A DNA stretch of 33,395 nt. Origin: Paractinoplanes polyasparticus (GTDB lineage: Bacteria > Actinomycetota > Actinomycetes > Mycobacteriales > Micromonosporaceae). The DNA lies in NCBI RefSeq assembly GCF_019710575.1, contig NZ_JAHWFK010000026.1, positions 1 to 33,395 on the forward strand, written 5' to 3'. Positions 23,362 through 30,388 of this stretch are shown here, piece by piece. A model generated the notes under the pieces. It did no database searches. It saw nothing but the letters and a program-made list of their open reading frames with translations, and was not told where the DNA came from. Both the position numbers and the translations under genes were made by a program. The stretch's first letter is position 1. Every line of letters begins with the position of its first letter.

Positions 23362-23413
23362 AGCACTACCGCCCGTAAGTCCCCGTTAGGGGAGCCACTC
23401 GGGCGGTAGTGCT
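23362..23413 (+). terminator. Nested two-stem structure between rplS and the signal peptidase genes
   Basis: AGCACTACCGCCCG (23362-23375) pairs perfectly over 14 bases with CGGGCGGTAGTGCT (23400-23413). Inside it, TCCCC-gtta-GGGGA (23380-23393) makes a second stem with a tetraloop, leaving unpaired TAAG and GCCACT on either side. It is one of the strongest inverted repeats in the window. It may act as a terminator or RNA stabiliser after rplS, but no T run follows, so other roles are possible. Confidence 0.6.
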
Positions 23414-23459
23414 GTATCCGGGGTTGGTTCGGCCGGTCGGCGGCGGGAGATGGCGAAGC

Positions 23460-24347
23460 GTGGAACCGAACGAGGGCTACGGCCCGGCTTCTCGGCGGCG
23501 GCAGGGATTGGTCCGGCGCAAAGAGATGCCTCTCTGGCAGGAGCTGCCGCTGCTGCTGGTGGTGGCGTTCTGTCTGGCCGTGCTGATCCGCACGTTCCTT
23601 GTGCAGGCGTTCTACATCCCCAGCGGATCGATGGAGAACACCCTGCTCGTCAAGGACAGGGTGCTGGTCAACAAGGTCATCTACGACATGCGCGACCCGA
23701 TCCGGGGCGAGATCGTGGTCTTCCGGGGCGACGAGAACTGGACGCCCGAGGTGACCGAGCCGGTCAGCAACTCGTTCGCGGCCAAGCTCGGCCGCACGAT
23801 CGGTGACCTCGTCGGCGTCAGCCGCCCGGGGGAGCGCGACTTCATCAAACGGGTGATCGGCCTGCCCGGCGACAAGATCGCCTGCTGCGACGGCAAGGGC
23901 CGGATCATGGTCAACGGCGTGGGGATCGACGAGTCGTACATCGCCGAGGGATTCAACTCCGACCTGAATCAGCCGCCGAACCCCAACCAGTGCACCAGCC
24001 GGCGCTTCACCGAAGTGGTCGTCCCAGCCGGTGAGATGTTCGTCATGGGCGACCATCGGGCGGTCTCGCAGGACGCGCGGTGCCAGGGCCCGGTGCCGAT
24101 CAGCAACATCATCGGGCGGGCATTCGTCATCGTCTGGCCGAGCAACCGCTTCACCAGCCTCTCCGTGCCGGACGAATGGAAGGCGTACGCGGCCGACCAT
24201 CCCACCGCGGCGGCGCCGGGCACAGTTCCGGTGCGCGAGCCGGATCCCGCGACCGAGGTCTTCGCCCTTCCCTTTCTGTTAAGTGCTGCGATATCCGCGC
24301 GTTCCGGACTGCCGTTCGTGACACGGCGACGTAGGCTCCCCTCGTGA
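23460..24347 (+). CDS. lepB: Type I signal peptidase (first of two)
   Basis: A 295-residue membrane serine protease that cleaves Sec/Tat signal peptides, GTG start at 23460. The N-terminal tail is basic; one membrane helix is at about 29-49 (LPLLLVVAFCLAVLIRTFLV). The catalytic dyad is Ser57 in YIPSGSMENTLL and Lys130 in RDFIKRVIGLPGDKI, and the VMGDHRAVSQDAR box is present. Compared with the second copy it has insertions before Lys130 and around Cys residues (IACCDGKG...NQCTSRRF), and an unusual hydrophobic then Arg-rich C-terminal tail (LLSAAISARSGLPFVTRRRR). It overlaps the second gene by 4 bases (GTGA). Confidence 0.93.
   Translation: MEPNEGYGPASRRRQGLVRRKEMPLWQELPLLLVVAFCLAVLIRTFLVQAFYIPSGSMENTLLVKDRVLVNKVIYDMRDPIRGEIVVFRGDENWTPEVTEPVSNSFAAKLGRTIGDLVGVSRPGERDFIKRVIGLPGDKIACCDGKGRIMVNGVGIDESYIAEGFNSDLNQPPNPNQCTSRRFTEVVVPAGEMFVMGDHRAVSQDARCQGPVPISNIIGRAFVIVWPSNRFTSLSVPDEWKAYAADHPTAAAPGTVPVREPDPATEVFALPFLLSAAISARSGLPFVTRRRRLPS
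24332..24337 (+). promoter_or_regulatory. -10 element inside the first signal peptidase gene
   Basis: TAGGCT lies 6 bases before GTG 24344, spacing typical of leaderless transcripts, with CTGCCG 17 bases upstream as a weak -35. The second peptidase gene could thus be transcribed on its own as well as by read-through. Confidence 0.4.
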
Positions 24348-24994
24348 TTGACGAGCAGACGGAAAAGAAGCGCAGTTCGTTCTGGCGCGAGCTTCCGATT
24401 CTTCTGGGCGTGGCGGTCCTGGTGGCCGTGCTGGTCCGGGCCTTCGTGCTCCAGACGTTCTACATTCCGTCCCCGTCGATGGAGCACACGCTCAACGTGC
24501 TCGACCGGGTGCTCGTCAACAAGCTCGTCTACGACTTCCGCGAGCCTCGCCGCGGCGAGATCATCGTTTTCGAGGCGCCGGCCGCGTGGCAGTCGGGCGC
24601 CGAGGGCGAAGACTTCATCAAGCGCATCATCGGCGTTCCGGGCGACCGCATCTCGTACGATCCCGCCGCCCCCGACAAGAAGCTGACGATCAACGGCGTC
24701 AAGCTCGACGAGCCGTACATCTTCACCGACGAGGCCGGCACCCAGGACGACCCGGCCGATACCAAGTTCGAGGTCACCGTGCCGCCGAACCGGCTCTGGG
24801 TGATGGGCGACCACCGCTCCGCCTCCGGCGACTCGCTCGAGCACTGGCAGGACAGCGACGAGAACGTGCAAGAGGCCACGATCCCCGAGGACTCGATCGT
24901 CGGCCGCGCCTTCACCGTGTTCTGGCCGGTGAACCGGGCCACGTGGCTGTCGGTGCCGGACGGCTTCAACGCCATTCCCGACCCGCAGTCGTAA
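24344..24994 (+). CDS. lepB: Type I signal peptidase (second of two)
   Basis: A 216-residue signal peptidase I. One membrane helix is at about 18-38 (LPILLGVAVLVAVLVRAFVL). The dyad is Ser45 (FYIPSPSMEHTL) and Lys93 (EDFIKRIIGVPGD), and the box WVMGDHRSASGDSLEHWQ is followed by IVGRAFTVFWPVNR. It is shorter than the upstream paralogue and has no C-terminal extra segment. Tandem lepB genes after rplS are usual in actinobacteria and may differ in substrate preference. GTG start overlaps the upstream stop. Confidence 0.95.
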   Translation: MIDEQTEKKRSSFWRELPILLGVAVLVAVLVRAFVLQTFYIPSPSMEHTLNVLDRVLVNKLVYDFREPRRGEIIVFEAPAAWQSGAEGEDFIKRIIGVPGDRISYDPAAPDKKLTINGVKLDEPYIFTDEAGTQDDPADTKFEVTVPPNRLWVMGDHRSASGDSLEHWQDSDENVQEATIPEDSIVGRAFTVFWPVNRATWLSVPDGFNAIPDPQS

Positions 24995-25012
24995 GATCCA
25001 CTGTTCGCGCAA

Positions 25013-25018
25013 TAGGCT
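25013..25018 (+). promoter_or_regulatory. -10 element of the NUDIX gene (likely leaderless)
   Basis: TAGGCT is 7 bases before the GTG at 25026 and no ribosome-binding site is present. No clear -35 found. Confidence 0.45.
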
Positions 25019-25025
25019 GGGTCGC

Positions 25026-25472
25026 GTGACCGTTGTCGAACGCCGCGCCGCCCGCGTGCTGCTGGTCGACCCGGCCGGGCGGGCCCTGCTCCTCCACGGC
25101 GGCGACCCGGCCCGTCCCGGCACCAGTTGGTGGTTCACCCCCGGCGGCGGGCTGGAAAGCGGCGAGACGCCCGCGCAGGGCGCCGCCCGCGAGCTCTTCG
25201 AAGAGGTCGGCCTCGAGGTCGAGGCGGGCGCCCTGGGCGAGCCCTTCTGGCGCCAGCTGACCGAGTTCAGCTACGGCGGCCGGCAGTACAGCCAGGAACA
25301 GGAATTCTTCGTTCTCCGCGTCCCCGGCTGGCAGGTCGACTTCGCCGGCATGGACGAGGAGGAGAAGGCGACCATCACCGCGCACCGCTGGTGGTCGGCC
25401 GACGAGATCGACGCCAGCGCCGAGTCGATCTTCCCGGTCGAGCTCGCCGACCTGTTGCGGCGGTTGCCCTGA
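25026..25472 (+). CDS. NUDIX hydrolase
   Basis: A 148-residue nucleoside-diphosphate-X hydrolase. The NUDIX box is complete: WWFTPGGGLESGETPAQGAA runs straight into RELFEEVGLEV, giving the Gx5Ex7REUxEExGU pattern. After the box, SQEQEFFVLRVPGW and HRWWSADEID complete the fold. The substrate is not predictable; ADP-ribose, nucleotides and related compounds are typical. The gene sits in the conserved lepB-nudix-rnhB order of actinobacteria, and its stop overlaps the rnhB start (TGATG). Confidence 0.93.
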   Translation: MTVVERRAARVLLVDPAGRALLLHGGDPARPGTSWWFTPGGGLESGETPAQGAARELFEEVGLEVEAGALGEPFWRQLTEFSYGGRQYSQEQEFFVLRVPGWQVDFAGMDEEEKATITAHRWWSADEIDASAESIFPVELADLLRRLP

Positions 25473-26323
25473 TGCTGGCCCCACCCCGCACCGTGGTCCG
25501 CCGCGAGGGCGGCCTGTACGCGCTCGAACGCGCGCTGCAGCGCCGCGGCTTCCGTCAGGTGGCCGGGGCCGACGAGGCCGGCCGGGGCGCCTGCGCCGGG
25601 CCGCTCGTGGCCGCCGCGGCCGTGCTGCCCGAGGGCAAGCGCGGCGAGATCGAGGAACTGGCCGACTCCAAGCTGCTGACCCCGGCCGCCCGCGAGCGCG
25701 TCTACGAGCAGGTCGTCGAGCGGGCGCTGGCCTGGTCGGTGGTCATCGTCCCGGCGACCGAGGTCGATGCGCGCGGGCTGCACGTCTGCAACCTGGCCGC
25801 GATGCGCCGGGCTCTGGCGTTGCTGAGCACCCCGCCGGAATACGTGCTGACCGACGGGTTCCCGGTCGACGGCTTGGGTGTGCCCGGGCTGGCGGTCTGG
25901 AAGGGTGACCGGGTGGCCGCCTGCGTGGCGGCGGCGAGCGTGCTGGCCAAGGTCACCCGGGACCGCATCATGGTCGAGATGCACGACCAGTTTCCCGACT
26001 ACGGGTTCGCGGTGCACAAGGGCTACATCACCGAGGAGCACAGCGCCGCGTTGAAGCAGCACGGCCCCTGTACCGAGCACAGGTTCTCGTACGTGAACGT
26101 CGCCGCCGTCTCGGGCCGCGGCAACCGTCCGCCGCGGGCGCGCCGGCCGGTGCAGCGCGTGTCGCCCGAGTCGGTTCAACCAGTACTGTTTGATGCATCC
26201 GCCACCGCGTCCCTGGTGCTTCCGGAGACCCCTGGGAGTACCGTCGGCGTGGCGTCGGGCGAGCAGCCTCAGCCGTCGCCGTCGGTGGGGGAAGATGAGG
26301 CCATGGAGGGCGAGAAGCGATGA
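25472..26323 (+). CDS. rnhB: Ribonuclease HII
   Basis: ATG 25472 overlaps the NUDIX stop and gives 283 residues. RNase HII removes ribonucleotides and RNA primers from DNA. Metal-binding residues are visible: Asp34 and Glu35 (GADEAGRGACAGPL), Asp128 (YVLTDGFPV) and Asp146 (VWKGDRVAAC), the last pair 18 apart as in E. coli. VLAKVTRDRIM and FAVHKGYITEEHSAALKQHG follow. The last 60 residues are Pro/Ser/Gln-rich and unrelated to the catalytic core, longer than average and probably disordered. The stop overlaps the DUF2469 start by 4 bases (ATGA). Confidence 0.95.
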   Translation: MLAPPRTVVRREGGLYALERALQRRGFRQVAGADEAGRGACAGPLVAAAAVLPEGKRGEIEELADSKLLTPAARERVYEQVVERALAWSVVIVPATEVDARGLHVCNLAAMRRALALLSTPPEYVLTDGFPVDGLGVPGLAVWKGDRVAACVAAASVLAKVTRDRIMVEMHDQFPDYGFAVHKGYITEEHSAALKQHGPCTEHRFSYVNVAAVSGRGNRPPRARRPVQRVSPESVQPVLFDASATASLVLPETPGSTVGVASGEQPQPSPSVGEDEAMEGEKR

Positions 26324-26643
26324 GCGCAGAGGATCTCGAGAAGTACGAGACCGAGATGGAGCTGCAGCTCTACCGGGAGTACCGCGACATCGTCCGCCAG
26401 TTCTCCTACGTGGTGGAGACGGAGCGCCGGTTCTACCTGGCCAATCAGGTCGACCTGCACGTGCGCAACTCCGACGGCGAGGTGTATTTCGAGGTCGAGA
26501 TGCACGACGCCTGGGTCTGGGACATGTACCGCCCGGCCCGGTTCGTCAAGAACGTGCGGGTGATGACGTTCAAGGACGTCAACGTCGAAGAGCTCGAGAA
26601 GCCCGACATCTCGCTGCCCGACGAACCCGGCTTCGGCAACTGA
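26320..26643 (+). CDS. DUF2469 family protein (conserved actinobacterial)
   Basis: A 107-residue acidic protein, MSAEDLEKYETEMELQLYRE, with conserved YRDIVRQFSYVVETERRFYL, then NQVDLHVRNSDGEVYFEVEM and WDMYRPARFVKNVRVMTFKD. This small family sits after rnhB throughout actinobacteria, and its role is unknown. No signal peptide or membrane segment. It is coupled to rnhB by the ATGA overlap. In many actinobacteria it is followed by yraN, yifB and dprA; here it is followed by an M23 gene instead. Confidence 0.93.
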   Translation: MSAEDLEKYETEMELQLYREYRDIVRQFSYVVETERRFYLANQVDLHVRNSDGEVYFEVEMHDAWVWDMYRPARFVKNVRVMTFKDVNVEELEKPDISLPDEPGFGN

Positions 26644-26683
26644 TCCACAGCCGTCAGTCCGTTTCAGGGGCGGTTGGCCGGGG

Positions 26684-26692
26684 TTATCCACA
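26684..26692 (+). promoter_or_regulatory. DnaA-box consensus site
   Basis: TTATCCACA is a perfect DnaA-box consensus, followed by GG. A related TGATCCACA starts at the DUF2469 stop (26641). One or two isolated boxes do not make an origin. Confidence 0.4.
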
Positions 26693-26731
26693 GGCCCGTT
26701 TTTGGTGGGTCCGGTGCGGCAGATTGTCGGC

Positions 26732-27178
26732 ATGCTTCGTCTGCTGATCCTGCTGGTTGTCACGTCCTTCGGGTGGCCGGTCGCGCCGCCCGCCGTCGTC
26801 CGGCCCTTCGACCCGCCCGCGCGGCCCTGGCTGCCCGGGCACCGCGGTATCGACATCGCCGCACCGCCTTCGGCGGTGGTGCGGGCGGCGGGGGCGGGCA
26901 CGGTGCTGTTCGCCGGCACGATCGCGGGCCGCGGTGTCGTCAGCGTGGGCCACGCCGGTGGGCTGCGCACAACCTACGAGCCGGTGACGGCCACTGTCGA
27001 CCTGGGCACGGTCGTGGTCCGTGGCGACCCGATCGGGCGGCTCGAGGCCGGCCACCACGGCTGTCCCCAGGTTGCCTGCCTGCACTGGGGGCTGCGGCGG
27101 GGCCCGCTCTATCTCGACCCGCTCGCCCTGCTCGGGCTGGGCCGGGTGCGGCTGCTGCCCCTCGATCAGGCGCGGTAG
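26732..27178 (+). CDS. Secreted M23-family (LytM-like) protein
   Basis: From ATG 26732 the protein is 148 residues; TTG 26702 or GTG 26714 could extend it. Residues 1-20 form a signal peptide (MLRLLILLVVTSFGWPVAPP), so it should act outside the membrane on peptidoglycan. The M23 zinc ligands His37 and Asp41 (GHRGIDIAAP) and His118 (LHWGLRRG) are present. The position of the first His of the usual HxH motif is Cys116 (ACLHWG), so catalysis may be weak or altered. It is short for the family, being just the domain. The stop overlaps the convergent aminotransferase gene by 13 bases. Confidence 0.82.
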   Translation: MLRLLILLVVTSFGWPVAPPAVVRPFDPPARPWLPGHRGIDIAAPPSAVVRAAGAGTVLFAGTIAGRGVVSVGHAGGLRTTYEPVTATVDLGTVVVRGDPIGRLEAGHHGCPQVACLHWGLRRGPLYLDPLALLGLGRVRLLPLDQAR

Positions 27179-28353
27179 TCGTGCAGCAGTGCGGGCAGGC
27201 GCTCGGCGAACCGGTCGTACTCCTCGGCCCGGTTGTAGACCTGCGCGCTCAGGCGCAGCAGCCCACGGCCGCCCCAGGCGTTCACGGCGGTCTCGACGGC
27301 CAGCTTGCCCGCGATGTGCTCGCGCAGCGCGTGGGCCTCGGGCATCGTGGTGGCCAGGCCCGCCGGCAGCGGCACGATCCGCATCGAGACGCCGGGCACG
27401 CTCGGCCAGGGCAACTCGTCCGCAGGCACCTCGAGCGCCTCGGCCACCACCCGCTGACCGTAGGCGGCGAGGGCGGCGTTGTGGGTCCGCACTTCGTCCC
27501 AGCCGAGCGAGCGCAGCGTGAACAGCCCGGTCGGGGCGGCGAGCCAGGGGGTGTAGTCGATGGTGCCCTGAGACTCGACGGCGTGCGGATAGCCCTGGTC
27601 CTGATCCCACGAGACGACCAGCGGCTCGATCCGGCGGCGCCATTCCGGGGCGACCGAGAGCAACGCCGTGCCCCGCGGGGCGAAGGCCCACTTGTGCAGG
27701 TTGCCGACCCAGAAGTCGGCCCGGATCGAGGCCACCTCGACCGGCAGCATGCCGGGGACGTGCGCCGCGTCGACCAGCACCGGAATGTCGTGCTCGTGCG
27801 CGGCCGCGACGATCTCACGGACGGGGAAGGCCATCGCCGTCGCCGACGACAGCTGATCGATGATCAGCAGTTTGGTGCGTCCCGGGCGCAGGGCGGCGCG
27901 CACCCGGCTGACCAGTTCGGCGTCGGTGGCGGGCATCGGCAGCGCGACGGTCCGCACGGTCGCGCCCGAGCGGCGGCAGCGGCGGCGGGCGGCCATCGCC
28001 ACCGCGCCGTAGCTGTGGTCGCTCAGCAACACCTCGTCGGCCGGCTCGAGCTTTATCGAGTTGAGCACGAGCGAGACGGCGGTCGTCGTGTTGGGCACCA
28101 GGGCGCTGAGCTCGGGGTCGGCGCCCAGGAAGGAGGCGAGGTGGCGTCGCGTGTGGATGACGCGGTCGCTCAGCCCCTGGGCGAAGAAGCGCAGCGGATT
28201 CGACTCGATCTCGTCGCGCAGGCGTTGCTGGGCGCGCTGCACCCCGATCGGCACGGCGCCGAACGACCCGTGGTTGAGATAGGACACCCCGGGATCGATC
28301 GAGAACAGGAGGCGGGCGCCGGGGATGGTCACGGGCGGTTCGGGGGCGCTCAC
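27166..28353 (-). CDS. Class V aminotransferase (isopenicillin-N-epimerase-like)
   Basis: GTG 28353 starts a 395-residue PLP enzyme. The N-terminal YLNHGSFGAVPIGVQ and NPLRFFAQGLSDRV are typical of the isopenicillin N epimerase/cysteine-desulfurase-like branch. Asp195 and His198 (VLVDAAHVPG) stack on PLP, and Lys221 (NLHKWAFAPRG) should form the Schiff base. The reaction, whether epimerisation, desulfuration or transamination, cannot be told from sequence. No biosynthetic cluster surrounds it; it lies leftward behind a XerC-type gene with a 17-base gap, so they may be cotranscribed. Confidence 0.88.
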   Translation of the reverse strand: MSAPEPPVTIPGARLLFSIDPGVSYLNHGSFGAVPIGVQRAQQRLRDEIESNPLRFFAQGLSDRVIHTRRHLASFLGADPELSALVPNTTTAVSLVLNSIKLEPADEVLLSDHSYGAVAMAARRRCRRSGATVRTVALPMPATDAELVSRVRAALRPGRTKLLIIDQLSSATAMAFPVREIVAAAHEHDIPVLVDAAHVPGMLPVEVASIRADFWVGNLHKWAFAPRGTALLSVAPEWRRRIEPLVVSWDQDQGYPHAVESQGTIDYTPWLAAPTGLFTLRSLGWDEVRTHNAALAAYGQRVVAEALEVPADELPWPSVPGVSMRIVPLPAGLATTMPEAHALREHIAGKLAVETAVNAWGGRGLLRLSAQVYNRAEEYDRFAERLPALLHDYRA

Positions 28354-28370
28354 ATTCCGATCGTACGGGG

Positions 28371-29294
28371 TCAGGCGCGGGGGTGCGCTTGTTTGAAGGC
28401 CGCCCGCAGGCGCTCGGTGGAGACGTGCGTGTAGATCTGCGTGCTCGACAGCGACGAGTGCCCCAGCAGGTCTTGCACGGCGCGCAGGTCGGCCCCGCCG
28501 TCGAGCAGGTGGGTGGCGGCCGAGTGGCGCAGGTCGTGCGGCTTGGTGTGCGGCAGACCGGCGGCCCGGGCGGCGCCGTCGACGATGCGGCGCACCACCG
28601 TCTGCTGCAAGCGGCCGCCCTTCACGCCTAGGAAGAGCGCGTCGCCGCTCGCTTCGGTGGCCAGATTCGGGCGCCCGTGGCGCAGCCAGTCGTCGAGCGC
28701 GCGCTGGGCGGGCAGGCCGTAGGGGACGGCGCGTTCCTTGGCGCCCTTGCCGAAGACGCGCACGACCCGGCGGGCCTCGTCCAGGTCGGTGCGATCGAGG
28801 CCGCAGAGCTCGCTGACCCGCACACCGGTGGCATAGAGCAGTTCCAGGACGGCCCGGTCGCGTACGCCCTCGGTCTCGTCCGGCCCGGCCGTCTCGACCA
28901 GCGTGGCGGCCTGGTCGGCGCGCAGCACGGTGGGCAGGGTGCGGTGCGGCTTCGGGCTGGCCAGGTGAGCGCCCGGGTCGGAGGCGATGCGGCCGCCGCG
29001 GAAGGCCCATGCGGTGAAGGCGCGGGCGGCGGCGGCCCGGCGGGCCTGCGAGGCGCGGGCCGCCCCCTGCCGCATGCGCGCGGCCAACCAGCCGCGCAGC
29101 AGCGCGAGGTCCACCTCGGCGAGTGTCGTGACGCCGGAGCCGGCGGCGTGGTCGAGCAGCGAGACGACGTCGCTGACGTAGGCCCGGACGGTCTGCTCGG
29201 AGCGGTTGTCGACCCGGACCAGGTGATGGCCGAATTCGTCCACCGCCTCGCGCAGCGCGTGCGGCAGTCGTTCGTGCAAGTCCCGCGTACCCAT
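28371..29294 (-). CDS. xerC: Tyrosine recombinase, XerC type
   Basis: ATG 29294 gives 307 residues, the usual XerC length. The N-terminal SAM-like domain includes QTVRAYVSDVVSLLDHA. The catalytic residues are all present: Arg159 (TGVRVSELCGL), Lys183 (FGKGAKER), His253 and Arg256 (KPHDLRHSAATHLL), His279 (LLGHSSLSSTQIYTH) and Tyr288. XerC with XerD resolves chromosome dimers at dif. A longer GTG start (29330) is possible, but a TTGACG promoter just before ATG 29294 favours the shorter form. No integrase-type attachment sites or phage genes are near. Confidence 0.9.
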   Translation of the reverse strand: MGTRDLHERLPHALREAVDEFGHHLVRVDNRSEQTVRAYVSDVVSLLDHAAGSGVTTLAEVDLALLRGWLAARMRQGAARASQARRAAAARAFTAWAFRGGRIASDPGAHLASPKPHRTLPTVLRADQAATLVETAGPDETEGVRDRAVLELLYATGVRVSELCGLDRTDLDEARRVVRVFGKGAKERAVPYGLPAQRALDDWLRHGRPNLATEASGDALFLGVKGGRLQQTVVRRIVDGAARAAGLPHTKPHDLRHSAATHLLDGGADLRAVQDLLGHSSLSSTQIYTHVSTERLRAAFKQAHPRA

Positions 29295-29301
29295 CGTGTC
29301 G

Positions 29302-29330
29302 ACGGTCTTCGTTCCCGGCCGGCACGTCAA
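29302..29330 (-). promoter_or_regulatory. Promoter of the recombinase gene
   Basis: On the minus strand TTGACG (29325-29330), a 17-base spacer, GACCGT (29302-29307) and 7 bases lead straight to the ATG at 29294. That is a standard sigma-A layout for a leaderless transcript and decides the start choice. Confidence 0.5.
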
Positions 29331-29361
29331 GGGGCCACGCGCGGGTCTTGCCCAACCTTCC

Positions 29362-29367
29362 TAGACT
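29362..29367 (+). promoter_or_regulatory. -10 element of the lipoprotein gene
   Basis: TAGACT is 9 bases before the ATG at 29377, without a ribosome-binding site, suggesting a leaderless transcript. No matching -35 seen. Confidence 0.4.
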
Positions 29368-29376
29368 GCCCTCACC

Positions 29377-29889
29377 ATGGCACCGAAGATCCGCGGCATC
29401 GTCGCACTGGCCCTGCTGGGCGCGCTCTCCGGCTGTTCCCCGTCCGGGTCCTCGACCGGGGACAGCCCGGATCCCGACCCGTCCTCGTTTCCCTCGGCGA
29501 ACGTCGGTTTCGGCGGCCCCGGCCCCACGCCGGTCGAGGCGGCAGTGGTGGATGAGGCGATGTTCCGTACGCCGTCGCAGAACATCGCGTGCGCGCTCAA
29601 CGATTCCGAGGTGCGCTGCGACATCGTCCGCAAGACCTGGAAGCCGCCCGCCAAGCCGGCGGACTGCGAACTCGACTGGGGGAACGGCCTGGCCGTGACG
29701 GGCGGTCGCGTGACCTTTACCTGCGCGGGTGACACCCTGGTGGGCACGTCGGAGACGACCCTCGAGTACGGCCAGGCGCTGCGTTCCGGCTCCGTCCGGT
29801 GCGACAGCGAAAATGTGGGCCTGACCTGCAAGGACGACGAGACGGGCCACGGTTTCACGCTCGCCGCGTCCCGCTACACGCTCTTCTGA
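29377..29889 (+). CDS. Lipoprotein, DUF6636-like
   Basis: A 170-residue lipoprotein. The signal is MAPKIRGIVALALLGALSGC, with the lipobox LSGC placing the lipidated Cys at residue 20. A Ser/Pro/Asp-rich linker follows. The C-terminal part is a small Cys-containing domain: MFRTPSQNIACALNDSEVRC, then DCELDWGNGLAVTGG, FTCAGDTLVG and LTCKDDETGHGFTLAASRY. The paired Cys and the FRTPSxNIAC/GHGF pattern match secreted actinobacterial proteins of the DUF6636 type, function unknown. It would be anchored to the outer face of the cytoplasmic membrane, divergent from xerC. Confidence 0.82.
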   Translation: MAPKIRGIVALALLGALSGCSPSGSSTGDSPDPDPSSFPSANVGFGGPGPTPVEAAVVDEAMFRTPSQNIACALNDSEVRCDIVRKTWKPPAKPADCELDWGNGLAVTGGRVTFTCAGDTLVGTSETTLEYGQALRSGSVRCDSENVGLTCKDDETGHGFTLAASRYTLF

Positions 29890-29916
29890 CTTTCTGTCGT
29901 ACCCCCGCTCTAGGGT
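29886..29916 (+). promoter_or_regulatory. Promoter of the PPOX-fold gene
   Basis: CTGACT (29886-29891), overlapping the lipoprotein stop, and TAGGGT (29911-29916) with a 19-base spacer precede the ATG (29924) by 7 bases. A weak AGGG could also serve as ribosome-binding site. Confidence 0.4.
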
Positions 29917-29923
29917 CGTCGAC

Positions 29924-30388
29924 ATGGCTAGCTGGCATGAGATCGAGAAGGAAGCACCGGCCTTCGCCCAACGGGTGCGGGCCCTGTTCGACGCGGGCAC
30001 CAACAAGACGATCGCCACGCTCCGGCGCGACGGTTCCCCTCGCATCAGCGCGAGCGAGGCCGCCTTTCAAGACGGCGAGCTCACCTTCGGCATGATGGCC
30101 GATTCGGTGAAGCTGCGCGACATCCGCCGCGATCCGCGCATCGCGATGCACGCCCCCACGCTCGAACCGCCGCACGACAACCCCGGGGCCGGCCCCGGCG
30201 ACGCCAAACTGGCCGGCGTCGTGACCGAGCTGCCGCACCCGCCCGACTGGCCGCACGGCGACGACGCGGGCCTGTTCCGCATCGACATCCACGAGGTGGT
30301 GCTGACCTATGTGGGCGATCCCGCCGACCACCTGGTCATCGAGTCGTGGCACACGGGCCGCGGCCACACCCGCCGCACCCGCAAGTAA
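29924..30388 (+). CDS. PPOX-fold flavin/F420-dependent oxidoreductase-like protein
   Basis: A 154-residue split-barrel protein of the pyridoxamine-phosphate-oxidase family. The first strand pair has NKTIATLRRDGSPRISASEA, followed by ELTFGMMADSVKLRDIRRDP and RIAMHAP, the usual cofactor phosphate-binding region. The C-terminal strands include LFRIDIHEVVLTYVGD. Actinobacterial members bind FMN, F420 or haem-derived compounds and reduce small molecules; the exact substrate is unknown. Cytoplasmic. The 600 bases after it carry no convincing gene. Confidence 0.85.
   Translation: MASWHEIEKEAPAFAQRVRALFDAGTNKTIATLRRDGSPRISASEAAFQDGELTFGMMADSVKLRDIRRDPRIAMHAPTLEPPHDNPGAGPGDAKLAGVVTELPHPPDWPHGDDAGLFRIDIHEVVLTYVGDPADHLVIESWHTGRGHTRRTRK

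Noticed and set aside
23460..24994. Tandem signal peptidases as an assembly duplication
   Set aside because: The two proteins differ clearly in length, insertions and sequence, and tandem lepB genes are usual at this position.
28371..29294. Phage or integrative-element integrase
   Set aside because: The protein has XerC length and motifs, and no tRNA gene, attachment repeat or phage gene is next to it.
27166..30045. Single 959-residue leftward gene
   Set aside because: It is the class V aminotransferase frame running open through xerC and beyond; only the part from GTG 28353 has family character.
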